Under the pieces are notes generated by a model that worked only from the letters and a program-made list of their open reading frames with translations, was not told the DNA's origin and did not search any database. Of a DNA stretch of 7,409 bases, positions 1-5,367 are shown one piece after another. This DNA comes from Xanthobacteraceae bacterium. Its GTDB lineage: Bacteria; Pseudomonadota; Alphaproteobacteria; Rhizobiales; Xanthobacteraceae. A program made the translations under genes and the position numbers. Each line of letters begins with the position of its first letter. The first letter of the stretch is position 1. The DNA lies in NCBI GenBank assembly GCA_030037185.1, contig JASHRR010001019.1, positions 1 to 7,409 of the forward strand. The letters run 5' to 3'.

Positions 1-62
1 GCGCGACTGGGAGTAATCAGCGCCGCAGCAGCGGCCACGAGCAGTCCGGCGTAGAGCTTCAT
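1..62 (-). CDS. N-terminus of a secreted protein (runs off the left edge)
   Basis: Only the first 20 or so codons are in the window. Read on the minus strand from the ATG at 62-60, the peptide begins MKLYAGLLVAAAAALITPSR. This is a typical Sec signal peptide: one Lys, then a hydrophobic Leu/Ala/Val core. The start is well supported by a GGAGG Shine-Dalgarno at 68-72, five bases from the ATG. The same frame stays open upstream of the ATG, but a signal sequence directly after a strong ribosome site makes this ATG the credible start. The mature protein lies outside the window, so the function cannot be named. It probably acts in the periplasm or outside the cell. Confidence 0.7.
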   Translation of the reverse strand, partial: MKLYAGLLVAAAAALITPSR

Positions 63-461
63 GGTTTCCTCCAATGCTGGTCTTTGCTTCGGGTGTTCAA
101 GCGCAATTTGCCCCAACGCGCGCGCGGCGGCAACCTCGATCCCAAACCGGGTGTGGCAGACGCCGGCAGCTACCGTGCGTACATCACCTGATACCCGTTA
201 TCCGAGGTCGGCGATGTCGTCGAGCGCGCTGTGCCTTGTGCAACATCGGCCGGACCCGGATGGTCCTCCCGTTTTCTTTGGGATGCAGGCAGCGCGCAGT
301 GCCGTTTCAACCATTTCGGATATCGTGCGGTTTTGCTGCGCGCCGCCTCGGGGTTGAGTTCGCACCTGACGGCGTCATCTTATGTTGCGTCCCCGTACAG
401 AAATCCATGCTGCAGATATTCGCCTGGAAGCCCGATGTTTCGTGGGCATCCCGAATGAGAT
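63..461. other. Intergenic stretch without a recognisable gene
   Basis: About 400 bases separate the signal-peptide gene from the terminator of the cold-shock gene. Plus-strand open frames here translate into Arg/Ser/Pro/Cys-rich strings with no domain-like pattern and no ribosome site, so I treat them as chance frames. The promoter of the leftmost minus-strand gene must lie here, but I could not find a convincing -35/-10 pair. No RNA gene or long repeat was seen. Confidence 0.5.
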
Positions 462-484
462 AAGGGCGCCCACCGGGCGCCCTT
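462..484 (-). terminator. Terminator hairpin after the cold-shock gene
   Basis: A perfect 10-bp inverted repeat, AAGGGCGCCC / GGGCGCCCTT, with a 3-base loop (ACC). It lies 26 bases beyond the stop codon of the minus-strand cold-shock gene. On the minus strand the 3' arm ends in CCCTT and is followed by ATCTCATTC, so the U-tract is weak. Position and stem strength favour a transcription terminator or a 3'-end stabilising hairpin. Confidence 0.7.
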
Positions 485-510
485 TCCGATTCGCCTCGAT
501 ACCGCGCTCG

Positions 511-1146
511 TCAACTGTCTTGCTTGAGAGACAGTCCAATAGCTTCGAGGCCTTTGGCGCCCGGCACGACTTTCATATGGATGCGCTGGCCTTCGGCCAG
601 TTCGTTGATGCCTTCGCGCGCAAGCACCGAACGATGGATGAAAACGTCCTTGCTGCCGTCTACGGCAACGAAGCCGAAGCCCTTCTTCGGATCATACCAT
701 TTGACATGCCCCTCGACTTCCTCGGCCGGTCCGCTTGGCCGATCGAAGGAGCGTGCCCGGCCGCCCGGTCGACCGCGAGAGGGCTCCGCGGTGCTGCTAT
801 CGACGGCGGTGATTTCAGTAATCTGAGGGCCCTTCGCGCCTTGCCCCACCCGCACCGTCAACGTAGTGCCAGGTTCGAGCGCAGCATGTCCGGCAGCCTC
901 GACAACACTGATGTGCAGGAATGCCTCTCCGGATCCGTCGGTCAGCTCGACGAATCCAAATCCCTTCTCGCCATTGAACCATTTCACCTTAGCCTGCCGT
1001 TCCGGACCTGTCGGCACAGGCCGGGAGGGCTCTCGCGGCGGACGGTCGAAGGACCGCGGCGAAGGCCGCCCAAACGAAGGAAGCGGTTCTGGCGGTTCGT
1101 CGGAATAGCCGCGCCGACGGTCGCGGAAATCTTTGCCTCGTCCCAT
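511..1146 (-). CDS. Double cold-shock-domain protein (CspA family)
   Basis: Encodes a 211-residue protein with two cold-shock domains, predicted to bind single-stranded nucleic acid and act as an RNA chaperone in the cytoplasm. Domain 1 spans about residues 52-115, with RNP1 KGFGFVEL (61-68) and RNP2 AFLHI (75-79). Domain 2 spans about 145-208, with RNP1 KGFGFVAV (155-162) and RNP2 VFIHR (168-172). The N-terminal 50 residues and the linker are rich in Arg, Pro, Asp and Ser and look disordered; both carry SFDRP motifs. Two-domain versions of this kind are common in alphaproteobacteria, whereas enterobacterial CspA has one domain. The frame extends to an ATG at 1182, but the start at 1146 gives the MGRGKDFR N-terminus usual for this family as I remember it. 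Neither start has a strong ribosome site. A terminator hairpin follows. The gene probably has a long leader (promoter at 1403-1430). Confidence 0.93.
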   Translation of the reverse strand: MGRGKDFRDRRRGYSDEPPEPLPSFGRPSPRSFDRPPREPSRPVPTGPERQAKVKWFNGEKGFGFVELTDGSGEAFLHISVVEAAGHAALEPGTTLTVRVGQGAKGPQITEITAVDSSTAEPSRGRPGGRARSFDRPSGPAEEVEGHVKWYDPKKGFGFVAVDGSKDVFIHRSVLAREGINELAEGQRIHMKVVPGAKGLEAIGLSLKQDS

Positions 1147-1157
1147 CTTCGATCTGT

Positions 1158-1343
1158 CTAGTGGTTCGGGATTAAAAACCATCGCACATCACGCGGATAT
1201 GCGCCAGATGGCAAATCAAGAAATGAAAAGATCTTTCCCCGCTCGATGCGGGGCTTGCTTGTGCTCGCATGCGGCTCGAAAAATACCCATCGCGGCGTCG
1301 TCATGATCCGCCCAGGATGAGGGTCGCCTTGCTCAAACGTCAT
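1158..1343 (-). CDS. Possible small ORF in the cold-shock leader
   Basis: A 61-codon frame (47 codons if it starts at the second ATG at 1304, which has a GGGCGG-like ribosome site four bases upstream). It ends in TAG 11 bases before the cold-shock ATG, an operon-like spacing. The translation is rich in Trp, Phe and Pro and reads more like a protein than most chance frames nearby (for example TTPRWVFFEPHAS, FSFLDLPSGAYPRDVRWFL). I recognise no domain. It could be a small co-transcribed protein, a regulatory leader peptide, or simply open leader sequence. It overlaps the longer alternative cold-shock start at 1182, and both cannot be efficiently used. Conservation of the amino acid sequence in related strains would settle it. 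Confidence 0.3.
   Translation of the reverse strand: MTFEQGDPHPGRIMTTPRWVFFEPHASTSKPRIERGKIFSFLDLPSGAYPRDVRWFLIPNH
1237..1253 (-). promoter_or_regulatory. Stem-loop in the cold-shock leader
   Basis: CCCCGC (1237-1242) pairs perfectly with GCGGGG (1248-1253) around a 5-base loop. On the minus strand it is followed by AAAGATCTTTTC, itself nearly palindromic. It lies about 90 bases upstream of the cold-shock start, within the transcript predicted from the 1403-1430 promoter. It could be an attenuator or a temperature-sensitive structure. On the plus strand the hairpin is followed by CTTGCTTG and could be an orphan terminator, but no plus-strand gene ends here. Confidence 0.45.
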
Positions 1344-1376
1344 CTCGCAGATTAATGCCGGCGCGCCGCCGGGCGG

Positions 1377-1420
1377 ACCAAAATCGAAAGCAAAATCATG
1401 CTGTTATACACCAAAATCGA
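1377..1420. repeat. Two identical 11-bp direct repeats around the cold-shock promoter
   Basis: ACCAAAATCGA occurs at 1377-1387 and again at 1410-1420, exactly 33 bases apart, about three helical turns. A third partial copy of the core CAAAATC is at 1391-1397. The 1410-1420 copy lies in the spacer of the predicted minus-strand promoter and the other lies just downstream of the predicted transcription start. This spacing on one face of the helix is what tandem operator sites for a regulator would look like. No regulator is identified. Confidence 0.5.
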
Positions 1421-1430
1421 GACCGGGCAA
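1403..1430 (-). promoter_or_regulatory. Probable promoter of the cold-shock transcript
   Basis: On the minus strand TTGCCC (1430-1425) is followed after 16 bases by TATAAC (1408-1403), a good housekeeping-sigma match with a near-consensus -10. Transcription would start near 1396, giving a leader of about 250 nt before the cold-shock ATG at 1146. Long leaders are known for cold-shock genes such as cspA of E. coli. No better promoter was seen closer to the gene. Confidence 0.5.
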
Positions 1431-1443
1431 AACTCGTGGCGTC

Positions 1444-1466
1444 ATCGCCGGGTTGGTCCCGGCGAT
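1444..1466. repeat. REP-like palindrome
   Basis: ATCGCCGGG (1444-1452) and CCCGGCGAT (1458-1466) form a perfect 9-bp stem around TTGGT. With its flanks it resembles the short GTCAT-GCCGGG-loop-CCCGGC palindromes scattered through intergenic DNA of Bradyrhizobium and relatives. I base that on memory; copy number could not be checked. It lies just upstream of the cold-shock promoter. Confidence 0.55.
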
Positions 1467-1854
1467 CTCACTCAAGATGGCGCAGCGCTCGATTAGTCAA
1501 ATTGGCCGGCGGTCACGGCCCAAGTGACAACTGGCATGAGTTTTGACCTGTTAGCTGAGATCGACGCTGGCCAGCACCGACGCGCAAGCGCTTCCCTTAG
1601 CGCTTCGCCGTTGTGGCCAGGGCGCGTGGAGCGATCAGCCAGCGATCCGGCCTTTGGCCGGCACGATGATGATTTCGGCGTCATCCGCCGGCCCGCGCGC
1701 GCAATAGGCCTCCGGCTGACCTACCTCATGCAAGAGCGCAAAAAGGGGGGTAAAAAAGGCAGCATCGGCGAAGGTGCTTGGCGCCGCCCAGGTCGCTGGC
1801 GCTGCCCTCTCGCGCCGTCCCCCACCCGCTCGGCGCTGCGCTCACATGAAAGTC
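1467..1854. other. Intergenic stretch with inverted repeats and a possible coding remnant
   Basis: No intact gene is supported between the REP-like palindrome and the promoter of the next gene. A nested inverted repeat sits at 1567-1620. On the minus strand a frame is open from about 1841 to the TGA at 1637-1635. It reads AFFTPLFALLHEVGQPEAY and then ends in DDAEIIIVPAKGRIAG, which is protein-like. It has no ATG or GTG start and no ribosome site, so at most it is the tail of a decayed gene. A purine run (AAAAAGGGGGGTAAAAAAGG) occurs at 1740-1759. Confidence 0.4.
1567..1620. repeat. Nested inverted repeat
   Basis: Outer arms CTGGCCA (1567-1573) and TGGCCAG (1614-1620) enclose an inner hairpin AAGCGCT (1586-1592) / AGCGCTT (1599-1605) with a 6-base loop. 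Both arm pairs match perfectly over 7 bp. The element is intergenic. It could be a degenerate palindromic repeat, a structured RNA or a protein-binding site. Confidence 0.4.
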
Positions 1855-1883
1855 TTGTCACCGCGCCTTCGCCTATCCTATGG
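1855..1883 (+). promoter_or_regulatory. Probable promoter of the PEP mutase-like gene
   Basis: TTGTCA (1855-1860) and CTATGG (1878-1883) are separated by 17 bases, a reasonable match to alphaproteobacterial housekeeping promoters, which often have a CTAT-type -10. The start of transcription would be near 1890, leaving about 45 nt before the preferred TTG start codon at 1934. Confidence 0.45.
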
Positions 1884-1933
1884 AGCGTTGCGCTTTGCGA
1901 TTGTCCGCAGCCGCAACACAACAGAGGCCATTC

Positions 1934-2797
1934 TTGTCGAATCTCCGAGAGCTTATCCAAGGCGACGAACTTATCGTTGCCCCTTGCGCGCTCAATCCGA
2001 TCATGGCGCAGATTGCCGAGGATGCGGGCTTTAAGGCGGTGTACATGAGCGGCGGCTCGCTCGGCTGGCTCAAATGCGTGACCGAAGCCAATATCACTCT
2101 GCCGGAGATGGCCGCGATCGCGGTCGATATCCGCGCCGTGTGCTCCCTCCCGATCATTCTCGATGCTGGCGGCGGCTGGGGTGATCCGATGCATGTCCAC
2201 CGCACGATCGCGCTCACCGAGGCGGCCGGTTTCGCCGCAATCGAGATCGAGGATCAATTGCTGCCCCGTCGCGTCGAGCATCATGTCGGCATTGACAATT
2301 TGATCGACGCCGATCTGATGGTGGACAAGATCAAAGAGGCGGTCGCGGCGAGTGCTGACTCCGGCCTCGTCATCATTGCCCGCACCAACGCGCGCCGCGT
2401 GCACGGTCTCGACGACGCGGTGCGCCGTGGCGAGGCGTTTCATCGCGCCGGCGCCGACATGCTGTTTATTTATACACGGGACGCCGAGGAGATGCGCTTC
2501 GTGGGCGAGCGGCTGCCGGCCCCGCTGATGACGTTCGCGCCGCCCGACGGATTTGCAACTTCCGCGCTGTCGCAATCCGATCTCTTCCAGCTCGGCTATC
2601 GGGTCGCCGCTTCATCCGGCACCTCGTTCGCCGCTCTGTACAAGGCGGTGCGCCAATCGATGGAATGCCTGGCGCAGAACAGGCTCGATCCCTTTCTTGG
2701 TCCGGGCGGCGCAGACGCCGAAATGAAGCGTTCCCACCAGACGTCGCGGCTCGACCGGCTTCTCGAAATCGAGCGGCGCACCATGAAGGGGCGGTGA
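1934..2797 (+). CDS. Isocitrate lyase/PEP mutase superfamily protein, divergent
   Basis: A 287-residue enzyme of the PEP mutase/isocitrate lyase (ICL) superfamily, a TIM-barrel family whose members cleave or form C-C or P-C bonds of 2-oxo acids and related carboxylates using Mg2+. Landmarks: YMSGGSLG near residues 37-44, DAGGGWGD at 77-84 (family DADTGYG), IEIEDQ at 103-108, the loop PRRVEHH at 111-117 (lyases have KRCGH) and ARTNA at 149-153. The second metal-site Asp is Gly, and the catalytic Cys of isocitrate and methylisocitrate lyases is Val. It is therefore unlikely to be a classical lyase of that kind; the substrate is unknown. The start is chosen as TTG at 1934, with AGAGG at 1923-1927 six bases upstream. 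The frame reaches an ATG at 1880, but that codon lies inside the predicted -10 and has no ribosome site. Convergent with the transglycosylase gene. Confidence 0.9.
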   Translation: MSNLRELIQGDELIVAPCALNPIMAQIAEDAGFKAVYMSGGSLGWLKCVTEANITLPEMAAIAVDIRAVCSLPIILDAGGGWGDPMHVHRTIALTEAAGFAAIEIEDQLLPRRVEHHVGIDNLIDADLMVDKIKEAVAASADSGLVIIARTNARRVHGLDDAVRRGEAFHRAGADMLFIYTRDAEEMRFVGERLPAPLMTFAPPDGFATSALSQSDLFQLGYRVAASSGTSFAALYKAVRQSMECLAQNRLDPFLGPGGADAEMKRSHQTSRLDRLLEIERRTMKGR

Positions 2798-2899
2798 GCT
2801 GCGGCCCGCTTGAACTCGCGATGTCCGCCGTCGCGGAGACGCCGGGCCATCGCCGCTGCGCTCTACGTATTGCGTCGCGATGTCAGAGCCCTGCGGCAG

Positions 2900-3910
2900 T
2901 TATGACGATCCCGCTGGATTGCGAAGCACCAGACAGGCGCCGCCGGCATTGCGGAGCGCGCCGCAAAGCGCGTCGGCGGCAGCTCGCGTGTCGGCGCCAA
3001 CGCGCACCTGATAGAAAGTTTGCGTGCCTCGGCTGCGAAACTTGCCCTCGACGATGATCGGATCCCGATTTTCGAGTAGGGCCGGATAGGACCTCTCGGC
3101 AGCCGCGTAGGCGGCGAGGACGCGCTCGCGGCCAAATCCGGCGCTCAGCTGGACACCCCATGGCCGCGCAGCACCTTCGCGCACGCGCCGTTCAAGCTCG
3201 CCGATGAAGGGCGACGGCTGTTCTTTCAGCATCGCGATCAGCTCTCCGCACGAGGCGCGCTTGGCAGGTGGGAGGTCCTCCTGGCCGCCGGTGGCCGCCG
3301 CCCACGCCTCGGCGCTGCGCCCGGTGATGGCGATGACGTAGTTGCGCGTCTCTCCCGGGAGGCTGCCACGACCCTCGAGCCAATCGCGCACGCGTCTCGG
3401 ACCTGCATTATACGCGGCGGCTGCAAGTCCGAGGTTGCCGAACCGGGCGAGCAACTGCTGCAGAAATTCAGCCGACTTCGGCAAGGCGGCGACTGGGTCG
3501 AATGGATCGAGCACCCCACGCTCCCTGGCCGTTGCGGGCATGAATTGCGCGATCCCCTGGGCGCGTGCACCGCTGCGGGTCGTCGGTCCGACTGCACTCG
3601 GCTTGAAGCGGCTCTCCTGCCAGATCAATCGCGCGAAGAATTCAAACGGTAACCCATGCGCCTGCGCGGCCGATTCGACCATTAGGCAGATCGAAGCCGA
3701 CGTCGAGGTCGGCAGGTTTGCCCCCGGATCCGACAGGTTGGAGCTGTCCTGCCGGTGAGATTCGGGTGGCGCTGAGGTTTGCTCCGGGGCCGCCTCGCCG
3801 CGTCCTCCGGAATCAAAATCGTGCGGGGTTGCCGCCGGGCAACCCAGGAAGACGACAAACAGCAGACGCCTCGCTGCACCCTGGAAAAAACGCATGTCGC
3901 GGCGCTCCAT
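2900..3910 (-). CDS. Lytic transglycosylase with C-terminal SPOR-like domain
   Basis: A 336-residue envelope protein predicted to cleave peptidoglycan strands non-hydrolytically. The N-terminus has a hydrophobic signal (RRLLFVVFLGCPAA); Cys24 after FLG could be a weak lipoprotein site. A low-complexity Ser/Pro linker follows to about residue 70. The SLT domain (about 75-200) shows the family-1 pattern: IWQESRF with catalytic Glu99, GIAQFMPATA (119-128) and AAAYNAGPRRV (164-174). Residues about 250-330 (WGVQLSAGF through FYQVRV to GGACLVLR) resemble a SPOR domain, which binds denuded glycan at division sites. The start at 3910 has AGGGA four bases upstream; Met6 at 3895 is an alternative. The gene is monocistronic as far as seen and converges on the PEP mutase-like gene, with 102 bases between stops and no clear U-tailed terminator. 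Confidence 0.92.
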   Translation of the reverse strand: MERRDMRFFQGAARRLLFVVFLGCPAATPHDFDSGGRGEAAPEQTSAPPESHRQDSSNLSDPGANLPTSTSASICLMVESAAQAHGLPFEFFARLIWQESRFKPSAVGPTTRSGARAQGIAQFMPATARERGVLDPFDPVAALPKSAEFLQQLLARFGNLGLAAAAYNAGPRRVRDWLEGRGSLPGETRNYVIAITGRSAEAWAAATGGQEDLPPAKRASCGELIAMLKEQPSPFIGELERRVREGAARPWGVQLSAGFGRERVLAAYAAAERSYPALLENRDPIIVEGKFRSRGTQTFYQVRVGADTRAAADALCGALRNAGGACLVLRNPAGSS

Positions 3911-4175
3911 CTTGTCCCTGGTGCAATTGGTCAGGTTGATTGCGGTTCCCGATCTGCTGTTTCATTTTCACTCGACGCCCCTGCACCCGGTAAGATAACG
4001 AGGCGACTGTCAGTACGCGATCCCCCACCCACATTGCGCGCAGTGCTCGAGCCGGAGCGCCTACGCCTCGCTGGTGGCGAAAGGCGCCGTTGACGTCAGC
4101 CATTGGCTCTTCAAGCCGCTGGGTGGCGGCAGAAAACGCGAGGACCCCGGAGGCGCAGCGTCTGGTGCGAGTGTG
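3911..4175. other. Upstream region of the transglycosylase gene
   Basis: No credible gene. Frames on both strands are open but Arg/Ser/Pro/Gly-rich without domain patterns. The transglycosylase promoter should be here, but the pairs I tried (for example CTGACA near 4010 on the minus strand) have wrong spacing, so none is called. Confidence 0.4.
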
Positions 4176-4486
4176 TCAAGCCCTTGGGTCGCAACCGCCC
4201 GCGGGCTTCGCGCCGGGAAACGCCATCCACAGCGCAAGGCCGGAAGCCAGCAGTTTGTCGATGACGTGCGGGTCAGCGGCGCCGAGACCCCCGGCCGGAA
4301 GGCGCAGGTGCTTCCGATCGGGCCCGGCGCGCCAGCTGCCGATTTCGGCAGCGAGCTTTTCGACGCTTTGCCGCAGCGCCGTGAGAGGAACTGCCATCGG
4401 GCGCAGCCGCGGAGCTGCAAACCGCCGACGAAAAAATCATCAGCGGCCAGGCGAAAGCGAACCGGACGAGCTTGCTGAACCGTCAC
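4176..4486 (-). pseudogene. Possible decayed coding region, function unknown
   Basis: Two overlapping minus-strand frames read like successive parts of one protein. The first, from a GTG at 4486, gives PVRFRLAADDFFVGGLQL and then turns Arg/Cys/Ser-rich near 4400. The second, from an ATG at 4397 to the stop at 4176, gives VPLTALRQSVEKLAAEIGSW, then a further helical, Leu-rich stretch (VIDKLLASGLALWMAF). This second segment has high G/C at third positions and a normal residue mix. Neither start has a ribosome site, and the first frame is also protein-like upstream of 4486 (EPLLAYRAIEDVGSPANC) but lacks a start codon. The simplest reading is a remnant with a frameshift near 4400. A 73-residue intact small protein from 4397 is the alternative. 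I do not recognise the family. Confidence 0.25.
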
Positions 4487-4726
4487 CGCCGTGCAGTTGG
4501 CGGGAGAGCCGACATCTTCGATGGCTCGGTAAGCCAGGAGGGGCTCATGGAGAGATAAAGTGGGGCGCCGATCGGCATCCCTCCATCCGCCGGCTGCACC
4601 ATGCAGCTGACATTACGTGGGACTTGTCCAATTGCGGTTTTCTCCTTGCGGCTTTTTCCTCACAGTCGCTTACCTCGTCCAGCAGACGATCATGTATTGC
4701 CGGTGAGCCCGAGGGTTAAAACCGAA
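4487..4726. other. Intergenic stretch
   Basis: No intact gene. The minus-strand reading described for 4176-4486 stays open to about 4610 without a start codon. A GGAGGGGCTC ribosome-like site at 4537-4546 precedes only a three-codon frame (ATG GAG AGA TAA). A tandem 14-bp repeat lies at 4632-4659. Confidence 0.4.
4632..4659. repeat. Tandem 14-bp repeat, two units
   Basis: TTGCGGTTTTCTCC (4632-4645) is followed directly by TTGCGGCTTTTTCC (4646-4659); 12 of 14 positions agree. Only two units are present. The element is T-rich on the plus strand and lies outside any supported gene. Confidence 0.6.
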
Positions 4727-4757
4727 AAGCTGCCCCAGCACGCTGCCGATCGCGTGC
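4727..4757 (-). terminator. Weak terminator candidate after the winged-helix gene
   Basis: GCACGC (4738-4743) pairs with GCGTGC (4752-4757) around an 8-base loop. On the minus strand this stem is followed by TGGGGCAGCTTTTCGG, so a short T-run comes about 8 bases after it. It sits 17 bases beyond the stop of the small winged-helix gene. The position is good and the structure modest. Confidence 0.35.
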
Positions 4758-4773
4758 GGCCGTGCCGCTAGCT

Positions 4774-5040
4774 TCAACGTTCGATTGCCCTGCGGCCCGC
4801 GTCCGTGATCCTGACCCGCTCGATCTTGATCGTCGGGCCGTCCGCTTGCAGCGTCTCAGCCACCACCGTTGCAAGGCCGGCTAGCACAAGTCCCGCCAGC
4901 ATGTCGCGAGAGAACTCGTGGGCGAGTACAAGCAGTTCCGCGGCGACGCCAGACGGATTGCTGGCAAGTAGTTGGAGCGCCCGGCGCCGCTCCGGGGTGA
5001 GGTAACGTTCCCGCCGCGACTGCGACTGTGAGGTCCTCAA
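4774..5040 (-). CDS. Small winged-helix-like protein
   Basis: An 88-residue protein. The order is a basic N-terminus (RTSQSQSRRER), helix 1 (about 17-27, ERRRALQLLAS), helix 2 (33-41), helix 3 (44-61, SRDMLAGLVLAGLATVVA), then a strand-turn-strand wing (IKIERVRIT, 71-79) and a closing DAGRRAIE helix. The TDAGR-type ending is typical of winged-helix proteins in the MarR/PadR style. It may bind DNA or act as a small regulator, but no target is visible; I recall similar short proteins from Bradyrhizobium. The start is TTG at 5040, chosen because GGAGG (5049-5053) lies eight bases upstream. The frame runs to 5178, but the extra 46 residues look non-coding. It is divergent from the coiled-coil gene, with 327 bases between starts. 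Confidence 0.75.
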   Translation of the reverse strand: MRTSQSQSRRERYLTPERRRALQLLASNPSGVAAELLVLAHEFSRDMLAGLVLAGLATVVAETLQADGPTIKIERVRITDAGRRAIER

Positions 5041-5367
5041 CGAACATCCCTCCGAACAGACGCCGCATCGGCGCCAGGGATGCTCCTGTTTTTGCGGATT
5101 GTCCAGGATGGATCGGGGGATTTTGTGCCCTGTTACATGCGCAACCGGACATAACGCTCGTTTGCGAGCCGGTGCCACGGGCGACGGTTGAAGACGCGAC
5201 GTGTTGCGGAGCGGACACGGGTTTGCATCCTTTTGCCGGATTTGTCGAGGAGCCGACAGACAACATGCGCCAGTGCAGGCGACTATCGGTACGCAAGCTC
5301 GGTCTCGCTTGGGGGCCTCTAAAGGTCAGGGCCGGCGCTGCACCATTGGGAACAGGAGGGGACGTCG
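5041..5367. other. Divergent intergenic region
   Basis: Lies between the starts of the winged-helix gene and the coiled-coil gene and should hold both promoters. I tested several TTG-type -35 boxes, such as TTGTCC at 5099-5104 on the plus strand, but none has a good -10 at the right distance. The long open frames here on both strands lack ribosome sites and domain patterns. No operator-like palindrome stood out. Confidence 0.4.

Noticed and set aside
382..1161. 259-codon open frame on the plus strand
   Set aside because: It is antisense to the double cold-shock-domain gene, whose motifs are unambiguous, and it has no ribosome site.
1721..2575. 284-codon open frame on the minus strand
   Set aside because: It is antisense to the well-supported PEP mutase-like gene, is Arg/His-rich, has no domain pattern, and is open only because of the codon bias of the real gene.
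2816..2884. 10-bp direct repeat TCGCGATGTC and a weak GCGATG/CATCGC stem between the convergent genes
   Set aside because: Short, GC-rich and without a T-run; not convincing as a terminator or att site.
4090..4719. 209-codon open frame on the plus strand
   Set aside because: It is Arg/Ser/Pro/Gly-rich with no domain-like pattern or ribosome site; the minus-strand frames in the same place look more protein-like.
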